Both the position numbers and the translations under genes were made by a program. Of a stretch of 64,000 bases of DNA, positions 42,891 to 50,098 are shown one piece after another. Within the stretch, counting starts at the first letter, position 1. Each line of letters begins with the position of its first letter. Under the pieces are notes generated by a model. That model was not told where the DNA came from and did no database searches. It saw only the letters and a program-made list of their open reading frames with translations. The DNA lies in the NCBI GenBank assembly GCA_002422085.1, contig DISZ01000019.1:186001-250000 (forward strand), given 5' to 3'. Source of the DNA: Rhodobacteraceae bacterium UBA6197 (lineage in GTDB: Bacteria; Pseudomonadota; Alphaproteobacteria; Rhodobacterales; Rhodobacteraceae).

Positions 42891-44999
42891 TCAGCCTTCA
42901 ATGCGGGTCAGGTCGGCAACGGCAAGGCAGATCTGGCGGATCCGGCTGAGCAGGTTGAGCCGGTTGCGGCGCACCACCGGGTTGTCGGAATTGACCTGAA
43001 CTGTCGTGAAGAACGCATCAATCGGCGCGCGCAACGCGGCCATCGCGGCCATGGCGGCGGCGAAATCCTCGGTCTGCATCGCCGGGGTGATCCGGGTCCG
43101 GGCGGCGTCGAGGGCGGCAAACAGGTTGTGCTCTTCGTCGGTTTCGGCGAATTTCGGATCGGCGCCGTAGCTGTATTCGACGCCGTCCTTGGCCTCGGCC
43201 TGGGTCAGGATGTTGTTGGCGCGTTTGAAACCTTGCAGCAGGTTGGTGCCGTCGTCGGTTTTCAGGAAGGCCGAAAGCGCCTCGGCGCGATTGACGAGGA
43301 GGGTGAGATCGTCATTGCCGGGCATGGCGAGGCAGGCGTCGATGACATCGTGGCGGATGCCCTGGTCCTTGAGGAAGACCTTGAGGCGGTCGTGGAAGAA
43401 GGCGAGGAGGCTATGCGCGCCAGGTTCAGCGTCTGCCGCTATGAGTTCGCCAGATTTGATTTCCTCGGGAAACAGACCGTCAGCCTCTGTGAAAACGGCA
43501 TCAAGGTGCAAACGCACCCCATTCCCCAGCACCAGCCGGATCACCCCCAGCGCGGCGCGGCGCAGCGCGAAGGGGTCCTTCGACCCCGTGGGTTTTTCGT
43601 CGATCGCCCAGAATCCGGTCAGCGTATCGATTTTATCCGCCAGCGCAACGGCGACGCTGATTGGAGCGGTGGGCACGGCGTCACTGGGACCAAGCGGTTG
43701 ATAATGCTCATGACAAGCCTCGGGCACACCGTCATCGTGACCCGCCGCGCGGGCGTAGTAGCCGCCCATGATGCCTTGCAGTTCCGGAAATTCGCCGACC
43801 ATCGCCGATTGCAGATCGGATTTGACCACGCGGGCGGCCTCGGCGGCAAGGTCGGGCGCGGCACCGACAAGGGGGGCGATTTCGCGGGCCAGCGCGGCGA
43901 TGCGGGCGACGCGGGCGGCCTGGCTGCCCAGCTTGTTGTGGAAGGTCACATTGGCCAGCCCCGCGCCCATGCCTTCAAGCCCTTCGGTTTTCACCAGTCG
44001 CAGGTCGTTTTCCCAAAAGAACCGGGCATCCGACAGCCGCGCCGAAAGCACCTTTTGATTGCCCGCAAGGATGGTCGCGCCGTGGTCGGCGGTCTCGCGG
44101 TTGGCGACAGTCGCAAAGCCTTCGATCCGGCCGGTCTTGGGGTTCTTCACCGAAAAGAATTTCTGGTGTTCGCGCATCGAGGTTTGCAGCACCTCGGGTG
44201 GCAATGCCAAGAACGCGTCGTCAATGGCGCCCATCAACACCACGGGCCATTCGGCAAGACCCGCAACCTCGGACAAAAGCGCTTTGTCTTCAACCAGTTC
44301 CAAGCCGCGTGCAAAAGCCAAGTTCTGCGCGTCATGCCAGATCATCGCCTCGCGTTCGGCGCTGTCAAGCACCACATGGGCGCGTTTGAGCCTGGCGCGG
44401 TAGTCGTCGAACCCGGCGACAGCAAAGCGGCCGGGCGCCATGAAACGGTGGCCTTCGGTGGTATTTCCGGCGGTGATGGTGTCGACCGTCAGCGGCACGG
44501 TTTCAGCGCCGGCCTCGTCTGCCAGCAGGCACAGGACCGAATGCAGCGGCCGCACCCAGCGCAGGCTGCCATTGCCCCAGCGCATGGATTTGGGCCAAGG
44601 GAAATTGCGGATCGTGCTTTCCAGAACCTCGGCCACGATCTCGGTAGCGGGGCGACCGGGGCGTTCGATCACGGCAAACAGCACCTGACCCTTCTTGTCG
44701 TCGCGCAGTTCAAGCTGGTCGCGGGTCAGGCCGGTGGCACGCAAGAAGCCATCGATCGCGGCGGCGGGGGCGCTGGCGCTGGGGCCTTTGCGTTCTTCGC
44801 GCAGGGTCGGGCTTTGCGCGGTCAGCCCCTCGACGGCCAGCACCAGCCGCCGCGGCGTCGAAAAGGCACCGGCCGAGGCATAGGTCAGCCCGGCGGCGAC
44901 CAGACCATCGGTCATCAGCTTTTTCAGATCGTCGCGCGCGCGCGCCTGCATCCGCGCCGGGATCTCTTCGGAGAAGAGTTCAATCAGAAGATCGGGCAT
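42891..44999 (-). CDS. glyS: glycyl-tRNA synthetase beta subunit
   Basis: A 702-residue subunit of the tetrameric bacterial-type glycyl-tRNA synthetase; it binds tRNA-Gly and is required for aminoacylation. Recognised by MPDLLIELFSEEIPARMQ, FSTPRRLVLAVEGL, FPWPKSMRWG, FMAPGRFAV, REHQKFFSVK, FFWENDLRL and ADKIDTLTGFWAIDEKPTGSKDP-type segments, ending in an anticodon-binding-like helical domain. Operon with glyQ, with one small membrane-protein gene between the two. Confidence 0.96.
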   Translation of the reverse strand: MPDLLIELFSEEIPARMQARARDDLKKLMTDGLVAAGLTYASAGAFSTPRRLVLAVEGLTAQSPTLREERKGPSASAPAAAIDGFLRATGLTRDQLELRDDKKGQVLFAVIERPGRPATEIVAEVLESTIRNFPWPKSMRWGNGSLRWVRPLHSVLCLLADEAGAETVPLTVDTITAGNTTEGHRFMAPGRFAVAGFDDYRARLKRAHVVLDSAEREAMIWHDAQNLAFARGLELVEDKALLSEVAGLAEWPVVLMGAIDDAFLALPPEVLQTSMREHQKFFSVKNPKTGRIEGFATVANRETADHGATILAGNQKVLSARLSDARFFWENDLRLVKTEGLEGMGAGLANVTFHNKLGSQAARVARIAALAREIAPLVGAAPDLAAEAARVVKSDLQSAMVGEFPELQGIMGGYYARAAGHDDGVPEACHEHYQPLGPSDAVPTAPISVAVALADKIDTLTGFWAIDEKPTGSKDPFALRRAALGVIRLVLGNGVRLHLDAVFTEADGLFPEEIKSGELIAADAEPGAHSLLAFFHDRLKVFLKDQGIRHDVIDACLAMPGNDDLTLLVNRAEALSAFLKTDDGTNLLQGFKRANNILTQAEAKDGVEYSYGADPKFAETDEEHNLFAALDAARTRITPAMQTEDFAAAMAAMAALRAPIDAFFTTVQVNSDNPVVRRNRLNLLSRIRQICLAVADLTRIEG

Positions 45000-45002
45000 T
45001 TG

Positions 45003-45476
45003 CTACTCCGCTTTTTCGTTCAGCTGGTTCCAGGCGAAGGCATGACCATCCGGATAGACGGCCACGACCCGGTCAACACCCGGTAGCACCTCGTGTTCCG
45101 ACAAGAAGGCCAGCGCCGCGCCGGTTTCCAGATCGGCGCCGATCCGGGCGGCATCAAAGCACGAAAACCAGCTTGGCCCATTCAGCGGCGTGGCATTGTC
45201 ATAAACGGCATAGGTTTCCGACAAGAGCGCCAGCGACAGCGGTGTGGTAAAGCAACCGCGATAGCGCAAGGGCGAGCTGCCCGCGTCGATCCCTTCGAAC
45301 GCGTCGGTCAGGATCGGTTCGGGCATGCCGGTGATGATCGAGGTCAGCCGCACTTCGGCGGCGGGCGCCGAGGTCGGGATCGGTTTGTAGAAGGCGTAAA
45401 CCTGCAGGTAATAGACCGCGGCGCCGGTCAGCAAGGCGGTCAGCACGATGAAGACTCCGACGATCTTGCCATTCAC
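45003..45476 (-). CDS. membrane-anchored protein of unknown function between glyQ and glyS
   Basis: A 157-residue protein: one N-terminal membrane helix (IVGVFIVLTALLTGAAVYYL) and a ~130-residue outside domain with two Cys (RGCFTTPLSL, SWFSCFDAARI). I recall such a gene at this place in many Rhodobacteraceae (a DUF6446-like family), but the function is unknown. Its ATG overlaps the glyQ stop by 4 bases and glyS starts 3 bases after its stop, so it is co-translated with the synthetase. Confidence 0.75.
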   Translation of the reverse strand: MNGKIVGVFIVLTALLTGAAVYYLQVYAFYKPIPTSAPAAEVRLTSIITGMPEPILTDAFEGIDAGSSPLRYRGCFTTPLSLALLSETYAVYDNATPLNGPSWFSCFDAARIGADLETGAALAFLSEHEVLPGVDRVVAVYPDGHAFAWNQLNEKAE

Positions 45477-46408
45477 GCTGCGTCCTCACCCGTTTGCGCG
45501 CCGCCCGCGTCGGTGGTCAAGAAGGCGTCGGCGCATTTCTTGGCCAGCGCCCGCACCCGGCCGATATAGGCCTGTCGTTCGGTGACCGAGATCACGCCCC
45601 GTGCGTCCAGCAGGTTGAAAAGGTGGCTGGCCTTGATGCACTGGTCATAGGCCGGATGCGCCATGACGATGCGGCGGCCGGCCGCGTCGGTATCAGCGGC
45701 CGAAAGGATGCGTTCGCATTCGGCCTCGGCATCGACGAAATGCTGCAAAAGCATCGCCGTATCGGCCTGCTCGAAATTCCAGCGTGAATATTCCTGTTCG
45801 GTCTGGCGAAAAACATCGCCGTATTTCAACGGGATAGGGGCGTCGGGGTCGTTGAAGGGCATATCCATGACGTGATCGACGCCCAGCACATACATCGCCA
45901 GCCGTTCCAGCCCGTAGGTCAGCTCGCCCGCGACGGGGCGGCAGTCATGGCCACCGACCTGCTGGAAATAGGTGAACTGCGACACTTCCATTCCGTCGCA
46001 CCAGACCTCCCAGCCAAGCCCCCAGGCGCCCAGTGTCGGGCTTTCCCAGTCATCCTCGACAAAGCGGATGTCGTGCAGCGCCAGATCAATGCCGATCGCC
46101 TGAAGACTGCCCAGATAGAGCGCCTGAAGATCCGGCGGGCTGGGCTTTATCAACACCTGATACTGGTAATAATGCTGCAATCGGTTCGGGTTTTCACCAT
46201 AGCGCCCGTCGGTCGGGCGGCGCGAGGGCTGAACATAGGCCGCGGCCCAGGGGTTTGGCCCCAGCGCGCGCAGCGTGGTCGCCGGGTGAAAGGTGCCCGC
46301 GCCCACCTCCATGTCATAGGGTTGCAAGATGGCACAGCCCTTGCCCGCCCAATAGCCCATCAATCGCAAGATGATTTCCTGAAATGAACGCGGCGGGGTC
46401 TGGGTCAT
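45473..46408 (-). CDS. glyQ: glycyl-tRNA synthetase alpha subunit
   Basis: A 311-residue catalytic class II subunit that activates glycine. SFQEIILRLMGYWAGKGCAI opens the protein; QPYDMEVGAGTFHPAT, AYVQPSRRPTDGRYGENPN, WEVWCDGMEVSQFTYFQQ and ELTYGLERLAMY are the alpha-subunit motifs. AGAGGT precedes the ATG. A good promoter lies 28-56 bases upstream. Confidence 0.97.
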   Translation of the reverse strand: MTQTPPRSFQEIILRLMGYWAGKGCAILQPYDMEVGAGTFHPATTLRALGPNPWAAAYVQPSRRPTDGRYGENPNRLQHYYQYQVLIKPSPPDLQALYLGSLQAIGIDLALHDIRFVEDDWESPTLGAWGLGWEVWCDGMEVSQFTYFQQVGGHDCRPVAGELTYGLERLAMYVLGVDHVMDMPFNDPDAPIPLKYGDVFRQTEQEYSRWNFEQADTAMLLQHFVDAEAECERILSAADTDAAGRRIVMAHPAYDQCIKASHLFNLLDARGVISVTERQAYIGRVRALAKKCADAFLTTDAGGAQTGEDAA

Positions 46409-46435
46409 CTGAACACCTCTGAGCAAAGCGCCCCC

Positions 46436-46464
46436 TTCCTAGGCAAGGGCCGGCGGAGGGTCAA
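46436..46464 (-). promoter_or_regulatory. predicted glyQ operon promoter
   Basis: On the minus strand TTGACC (46459-46464), a 17-base spacer and TAGGAA (46436-46441) lie 28 bases before the glyQ start. Spacing and hexamers fit the housekeeping sigma factor of Rhodobacterales. Confidence 0.55.
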
Positions 46465-46600
46465 TCGGGCGAAGTGCGGGCATTGACACATTCCTGTGGT
46501 TTTTGGGGTGACGCCGGCGATATCCCTGCTAATTTGCGCGCCAAAGATGCAAGTGCGCGCCGATCTGCGGCAAAGCGCTCTGGGGAAAAGGGTTTGGTGA

Positions 46601-48394
46601 ATGGGTTGGCTGACAAGGGCGATTGTGATCGTTGTGATATCGGCAAGCGCGGGCACGGCAATGGCGCAAAGCTTTTGGGTGCAGGTCGAGGCGCAACCAA
46701 GCCTGCGCGACGGTGAGGCCCGCGCCCGCGCCTGGGCCGAAACCCTGCCAGATGTTGCCGGGTTTGCGATGTCGACCGGCTGGTATGCGGTGGCGATCGG
46801 GCCATTTTCCGAAACCGATGCCGCGCAAAAGCTGCAACTGCTGCGCGGCGAACGGCTGATCCCGTCGGACAGCTACCTGTCGGACGGGCGCAATTTCCGC
46901 CAGCAATTCTGGCCCGTGGGGGCGGCCTTGCAACAGCAGACGCCAACGGCGGTGCTGCCTGAGATCGCCGCTGACCCGGCCACCCCCGCCGCCCCGATGC
47001 CGGCACCCGGCGCGGTGGCCTCTGCCGATACCGCGCCCGTGGCCGACCCCGCCCCCCCTGTCGAGCCGGTCGAAACCCTCGCGCAGGCCCGCGCCGCCGA
47101 AGCCGCCTTGCCGCGCGCCGACCGCGAACTGATCCAGACCGCGTTGCAGTGGCAGGGCTTTTACAGCGCCGCCATCGACGGCGCCTTCGGCCCCGGCACC
47201 CGCAAAAGCATCGCCGCCTGGCAACAGGCCAATGGCGTTGATGTCACCGGGATTCTGGCCAGCCGCCAGCGCGCCGATCTGATTGCCGCCTATCAGGGCG
47301 AACGCGCCGCGCTTGGCCTGACCCTGGTCGAGGATGCGCAAGCCGCGATTGCGGTCGAGATGCCGATGGGGCTTGTGACGTTCGACCACTACGACCCGCC
47401 CTTCGTGCATTACACCGAAAAGGACGGCTCGGGGGTGCGGGTGCTGCTGATTTCGCAGCAAGGCGACCAGAACAGCCTGTTTGGCCTTTACGACGTGATG
47501 CAGACGCTGGAAATCGTGCCGTTTGACGGCCCGCGCGAACGCTCGCGCAGCGGCTTTACCCTGACCGGGCAGAACGACACGATCCATTCCCATACCGAGG
47601 TCAGCCTGCGGGGCGGGCTGATCAAGGGCTTTACGCTGGTCTATCCGGCGGCCGATGCGGTGCGGATGGAACGCGTTCTCAAGGCGATGCAGGGCAGCTT
47701 CAAGGGCACCGGCGACACCGCGCTGGATGAGACGTTGGGCCAACCCCTGGCCGAGCCGCGCGCCGATCTTCTGGCCGGGCTGGATGTGCGCCAGCCCGCT
47801 TTGGCGCGATCGGGGTTCTACATTGACAGCAAGGGGACGGTGCTGACCGCCGGCGCGGATCTGCAAAGCTGCGCGCGCATCACCGTCGACGGGACCGATT
47901 TCGAGATGGCCTTTGACGATACCGCGCTGGGGTTTGCCGTCTTGACCCCGCGGGATGCTTTGGCACCGATGTCGGTGGCCGAGTTCCAGACCACCGCCAC
48001 GCGGCTGAATTCGTCGATTGCGGTGGCGGGCTATCCCTATGCCGATGCGCTCAGCGCGCCGGTGCTGACCTTTGGCAAATTGGCCGACCTGAGCGGCCTT
48101 GCCGGAGAGCCGGGCCTGGCGCGGTTGGCACTGGGGTCGCTTGACGGCGACGTCGGCGGGCCGGTGTTTGACACCAGCGGCGCGGTGATCGGAATGCTGC
48201 TGCCTCGTGCCACGGGCGGCGCGCAGATCTTGCCTGCCGACCTGACACTGGCGGTGCAATCCACGGCGATGGCGCCAGCACTGGCGGAAAAGGGCTTTGC
48301 GCCCACCGCCTCGCAACGCAGCGGAACTCTGGCCACCGAAGACCTGTCGCTGCTGGCACTGGGAATGACGGTGCAGGTGTCGTGCTGGAACTAG
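46601..48394 (+). CDS. secreted SPOR/peptidoglycan-binding protein with inactive trypsin-like domain
   Basis: A 597-residue exported protein. Signal peptide to ~residue 22 (GTAMAQ). Residues ~23-105 resemble a SPOR domain (FWVQVEAQPSLRDGEARA, WYAVAIGPFSE). After a Pro/Ala linker, ~160-225 is a peptidoglycan-binding domain 1 (LIQTALQWQGFYSAAIDGAFG). The C-terminus (~405-560) follows the trypsin/HtrA fold, but the His of TxxH is replaced (VLTAGADL), the Asp of DLAVL is Gly (GFAVL) and the Ser of GNSGGP is Val (GDVGGPVFD). It is therefore a pseudo-protease, probably a cell-wall-bound scaffold. Confidence 0.78.
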   Translation: MGWLTRAIVIVVISASAGTAMAQSFWVQVEAQPSLRDGEARARAWAETLPDVAGFAMSTGWYAVAIGPFSETDAAQKLQLLRGERLIPSDSYLSDGRNFRQQFWPVGAALQQQTPTAVLPEIAADPATPAAPMPAPGAVASADTAPVADPAPPVEPVETLAQARAAEAALPRADRELIQTALQWQGFYSAAIDGAFGPGTRKSIAAWQQANGVDVTGILASRQRADLIAAYQGERAALGLTLVEDAQAAIAVEMPMGLVTFDHYDPPFVHYTEKDGSGVRVLLISQQGDQNSLFGLYDVMQTLEIVPFDGPRERSRSGFTLTGQNDTIHSHTEVSLRGGLIKGFTLVYPAADAVRMERVLKAMQGSFKGTGDTALDETLGQPLAEPRADLLAGLDVRQPALARSGFYIDSKGTVLTAGADLQSCARITVDGTDFEMAFDDTALGFAVLTPRDALAPMSVAEFQTTATRLNSSIAVAGYPYADALSAPVLTFGKLADLSGLAGEPGLARLALGSLDGDVGGPVFDTSGAVIGMLLPRATGGAQILPADLTLAVQSTAMAPALAEKGFAPTASQRSGTLATEDLSLLALGMTVQVSCWN

Positions 48395-48412
48395 ACGCCC
48401 AGCGCCGGAAAG

Positions 48413-48447
48413 CGGCGGCGCCATTGTCCTGAAGGTCAGCGCCGCCG
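48413..48447. terminator. GC-rich hairpin between convergent genes
   Basis: CGGCGGCGC and GCGCCGCCG form a 9-bp stem with a 17-base loop just after the pseudo-protease gene and before the convergent trkH stop. Probable shared transcript end; no T-run. Confidence 0.5.
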
Positions 48448-48480
48448 CCAATCTCCGCCGCCAATCTCTGCCGCAAATCG
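48441..48480. repeat. short tandem repeat of ~13 bp
   Basis: About three imperfect units of CGCCGCCAATCTC-type sequence run from the right arm of the preceding hairpin towards trkH. The third copy is degenerate (TGCCGCAAATC). It is non-coding. Confidence 0.55.
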
Positions 48481-48508
48481 CCGTCACCGGTCCCCGAACA
48501 AAGCGCGT

Positions 48509-49957
48509 TCAACTGCGCCAGAAGCGCGGCAGCAGCAGCACGAAAACCGACAACAGCTCCAACCGGCCGATGAACATGCCAAAGATCATCAGCCATTTCG
48601 CGGTCGTGGGGAAATGATCCACTGCGCCATTGGCCGATACTTCCGGCCCCCAGGCGGGCCCCACATTGGCGATCGCCGTCCAGGCGGCGGTCAGCGCCGT
48701 CTTGGTTTCCAGCCCGGTGAGCGACAAGGCCACAATCAGCAGCCCGAAACTGAGAATGAACAATGAAAAGAATGCCATGACCGAGTTGACCACCTCGACA
48801 TCCACGGTGCGATGGTCAAAGCGCACCGGCTCGACCCGGTTCGGGCTGTGCAAACGGCGAATCTGGGTGCGCACCGCCTCGAACAGGATCAGGTAGCGAA
48901 ACACCTTGACCGAACAGCCGGTGGACGAGGTGCAGCCGCCGATCAGCCCGGATATGATCAGCACCACGAAAGCCAGATGGCCCCATTTGGTCACGTCCTC
49001 CGAGGCATAGCCGGTGCCCGAAAAGATGGTAATCACGTTGAAGGTGACCTCGCGCAGCGTCGGCCAGAACGCGGCCTCGTGGCGCAGCACCCGGTAGACA
49101 ACGATCACCGCAATCGCATAGCCCGTCCAGCGCAGATAGGCCCGCACCTGCACATCGCGCCAGAGCGGCGTGGCGTGGCCTTGGGTCAGTTGCACGAACC
49201 GGATGAACGGCAGCGACGCCAGGATCATGAACACCGACGAGGCGTATTCCGGCGCGCCGCGATAGATCGAGAAACTGGCGTCATAGCTGGAAAAGCCGCC
49301 GGTGCTGACGGTCGTCAGCGCATGCATCACCGCGTCAAAGGCGGTCATGCCAAGCGCCGCATAAACCAGCGCGCAAAGCAGCGTCAGCCCGATATAGATG
49401 CGGATCAACGCGGTCGAGATATCCAGCGCGCGGGGCAGGATCTTGCCCAGCGTGTCAAACCCTTCCGAACGAAAGAACTGCATCCCGCCGACCTTCATCA
49501 CCGGCAAGAAGATCATCGCCACGATGACAATCCCCAGCCCGCCCAGCCATTGCAGGATGCCGCGCCACATATTGGTGCCGCGTGGCAGATCGTCGATGCT
49601 GGGAAAGACCGTGGTGCCGGTCGTGGTCATCCCTGACATCGCCTCGAAATAGGCGTCGGTAAAGCCGACCCCCGGCGCCCCGATCACGAACGGCAACGAA
49701 CCAAAGAATGGCAGCGCCAGCCAGACCCCCGAGGTCAACAAGAAGCCCTGCTGCAAGGTCAGCGTCTTGCGCAACGGGTTTCGCGATGCCATCGCCAGAA
49801 GCCCGCCCGATATGACCGTGACAAACGAGGCCTCAAGAAACGCGCGCCAATGAGCATTGCCGCCCTGCATGTCAATTGCCATGGGAATCAACATCGCCAG
49901 CCCAAGGACGGCAACCAGAAGACCAATCACATATCCGACGGGGCGAAAGTCGATCAT
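48509..49957 (-). CDS. trkH: TrkH-family potassium uptake protein
   Basis: A 482-residue inner-membrane channel subunit with four membrane-pore-membrane repeats. The selectivity-filter segments are visible in order: MTTTGTTVF, VSTGGFSSYD, FSGTGYASED and ANVGPAWGPE. It takes up K+ together with the cytoplasmic gating protein TrkA, which is not encoded nearby. AAGGCGG precedes the ATG at 49957. It diverges from pyc and shares the 141-base control region with it. Confidence 0.93.
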   Translation of the reverse strand: MIDFRPVGYVIGLLVAVLGLAMLIPMAIDMQGGNAHWRAFLEASFVTVISGGLLAMASRNPLRKTLTLQQGFLLTSGVWLALPFFGSLPFVIGAPGVGFTDAYFEAMSGMTTTGTTVFPSIDDLPRGTNMWRGILQWLGGLGIVIVAMIFLPVMKVGGMQFFRSEGFDTLGKILPRALDISTALIRIYIGLTLLCALVYAALGMTAFDAVMHALTTVSTGGFSSYDASFSIYRGAPEYASSVFMILASLPFIRFVQLTQGHATPLWRDVQVRAYLRWTGYAIAVIVVYRVLRHEAAFWPTLREVTFNVITIFSGTGYASEDVTKWGHLAFVVLIISGLIGGCTSSTGCSVKVFRYLILFEAVRTQIRRLHSPNRVEPVRFDHRTVDVEVVNSVMAFFSLFILSFGLLIVALSLTGLETKTALTAAWTAIANVGPAWGPEVSANGAVDHFPTTAKWLMIFGMFIGRLELLSVFVLLLPRFWRS

Positions 49958-50007
49958 CCGCCTTGCTTGCGGCGCGGCGGGTTGGCTGTCAAGCCTCTCC
50001 AATTGGT

Positions 50008-50028
50008 AAGGAATTGTTACAATTCCTT
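50008..50028. promoter_or_regulatory. perfect palindrome in the trkH-pyc control region
   Basis: AAGGAATTG-TTA-CAATTCCTT has perfect 9-bp arms. It lies 10 bases upstream of the predicted pyc -35 element, a position suited to an activator or second repressor. I do not recognise the motif. Confidence 0.55.
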
Positions 50029-50038
50029 CGAAAAAGGC

Positions 50039-50066
50039 TTGCGCTGCACTGCAGCGCGCCTAAGCT
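50039..50066 (+). promoter_or_regulatory. pyc promoter with embedded PhaR-type operator
   Basis: TTGCGC (50039-50044) and TAAGCT (50061-50066) are separated by 16 bases. A 17-base perfect palindrome, GCGCTGC-ACT-GCAGCGC (50041-50057), fills the spacer and contains CTGC-N3-GCAG, the PhaR core. A protein bound here would exclude RNA polymerase. The leader to the pyc ATG would be about 27 bases. Confidence 0.58.
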
Positions 50067-50098
50067 CCTCGCCGAAATCCACCTGGGAGGGGTCACCC

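Noticed and set aside
49958..50040. TTGACA as a trkH promoter
   Set aside because: A good -35 is present on the minus strand, but no acceptable -10 lies 16-18 bases downstream.
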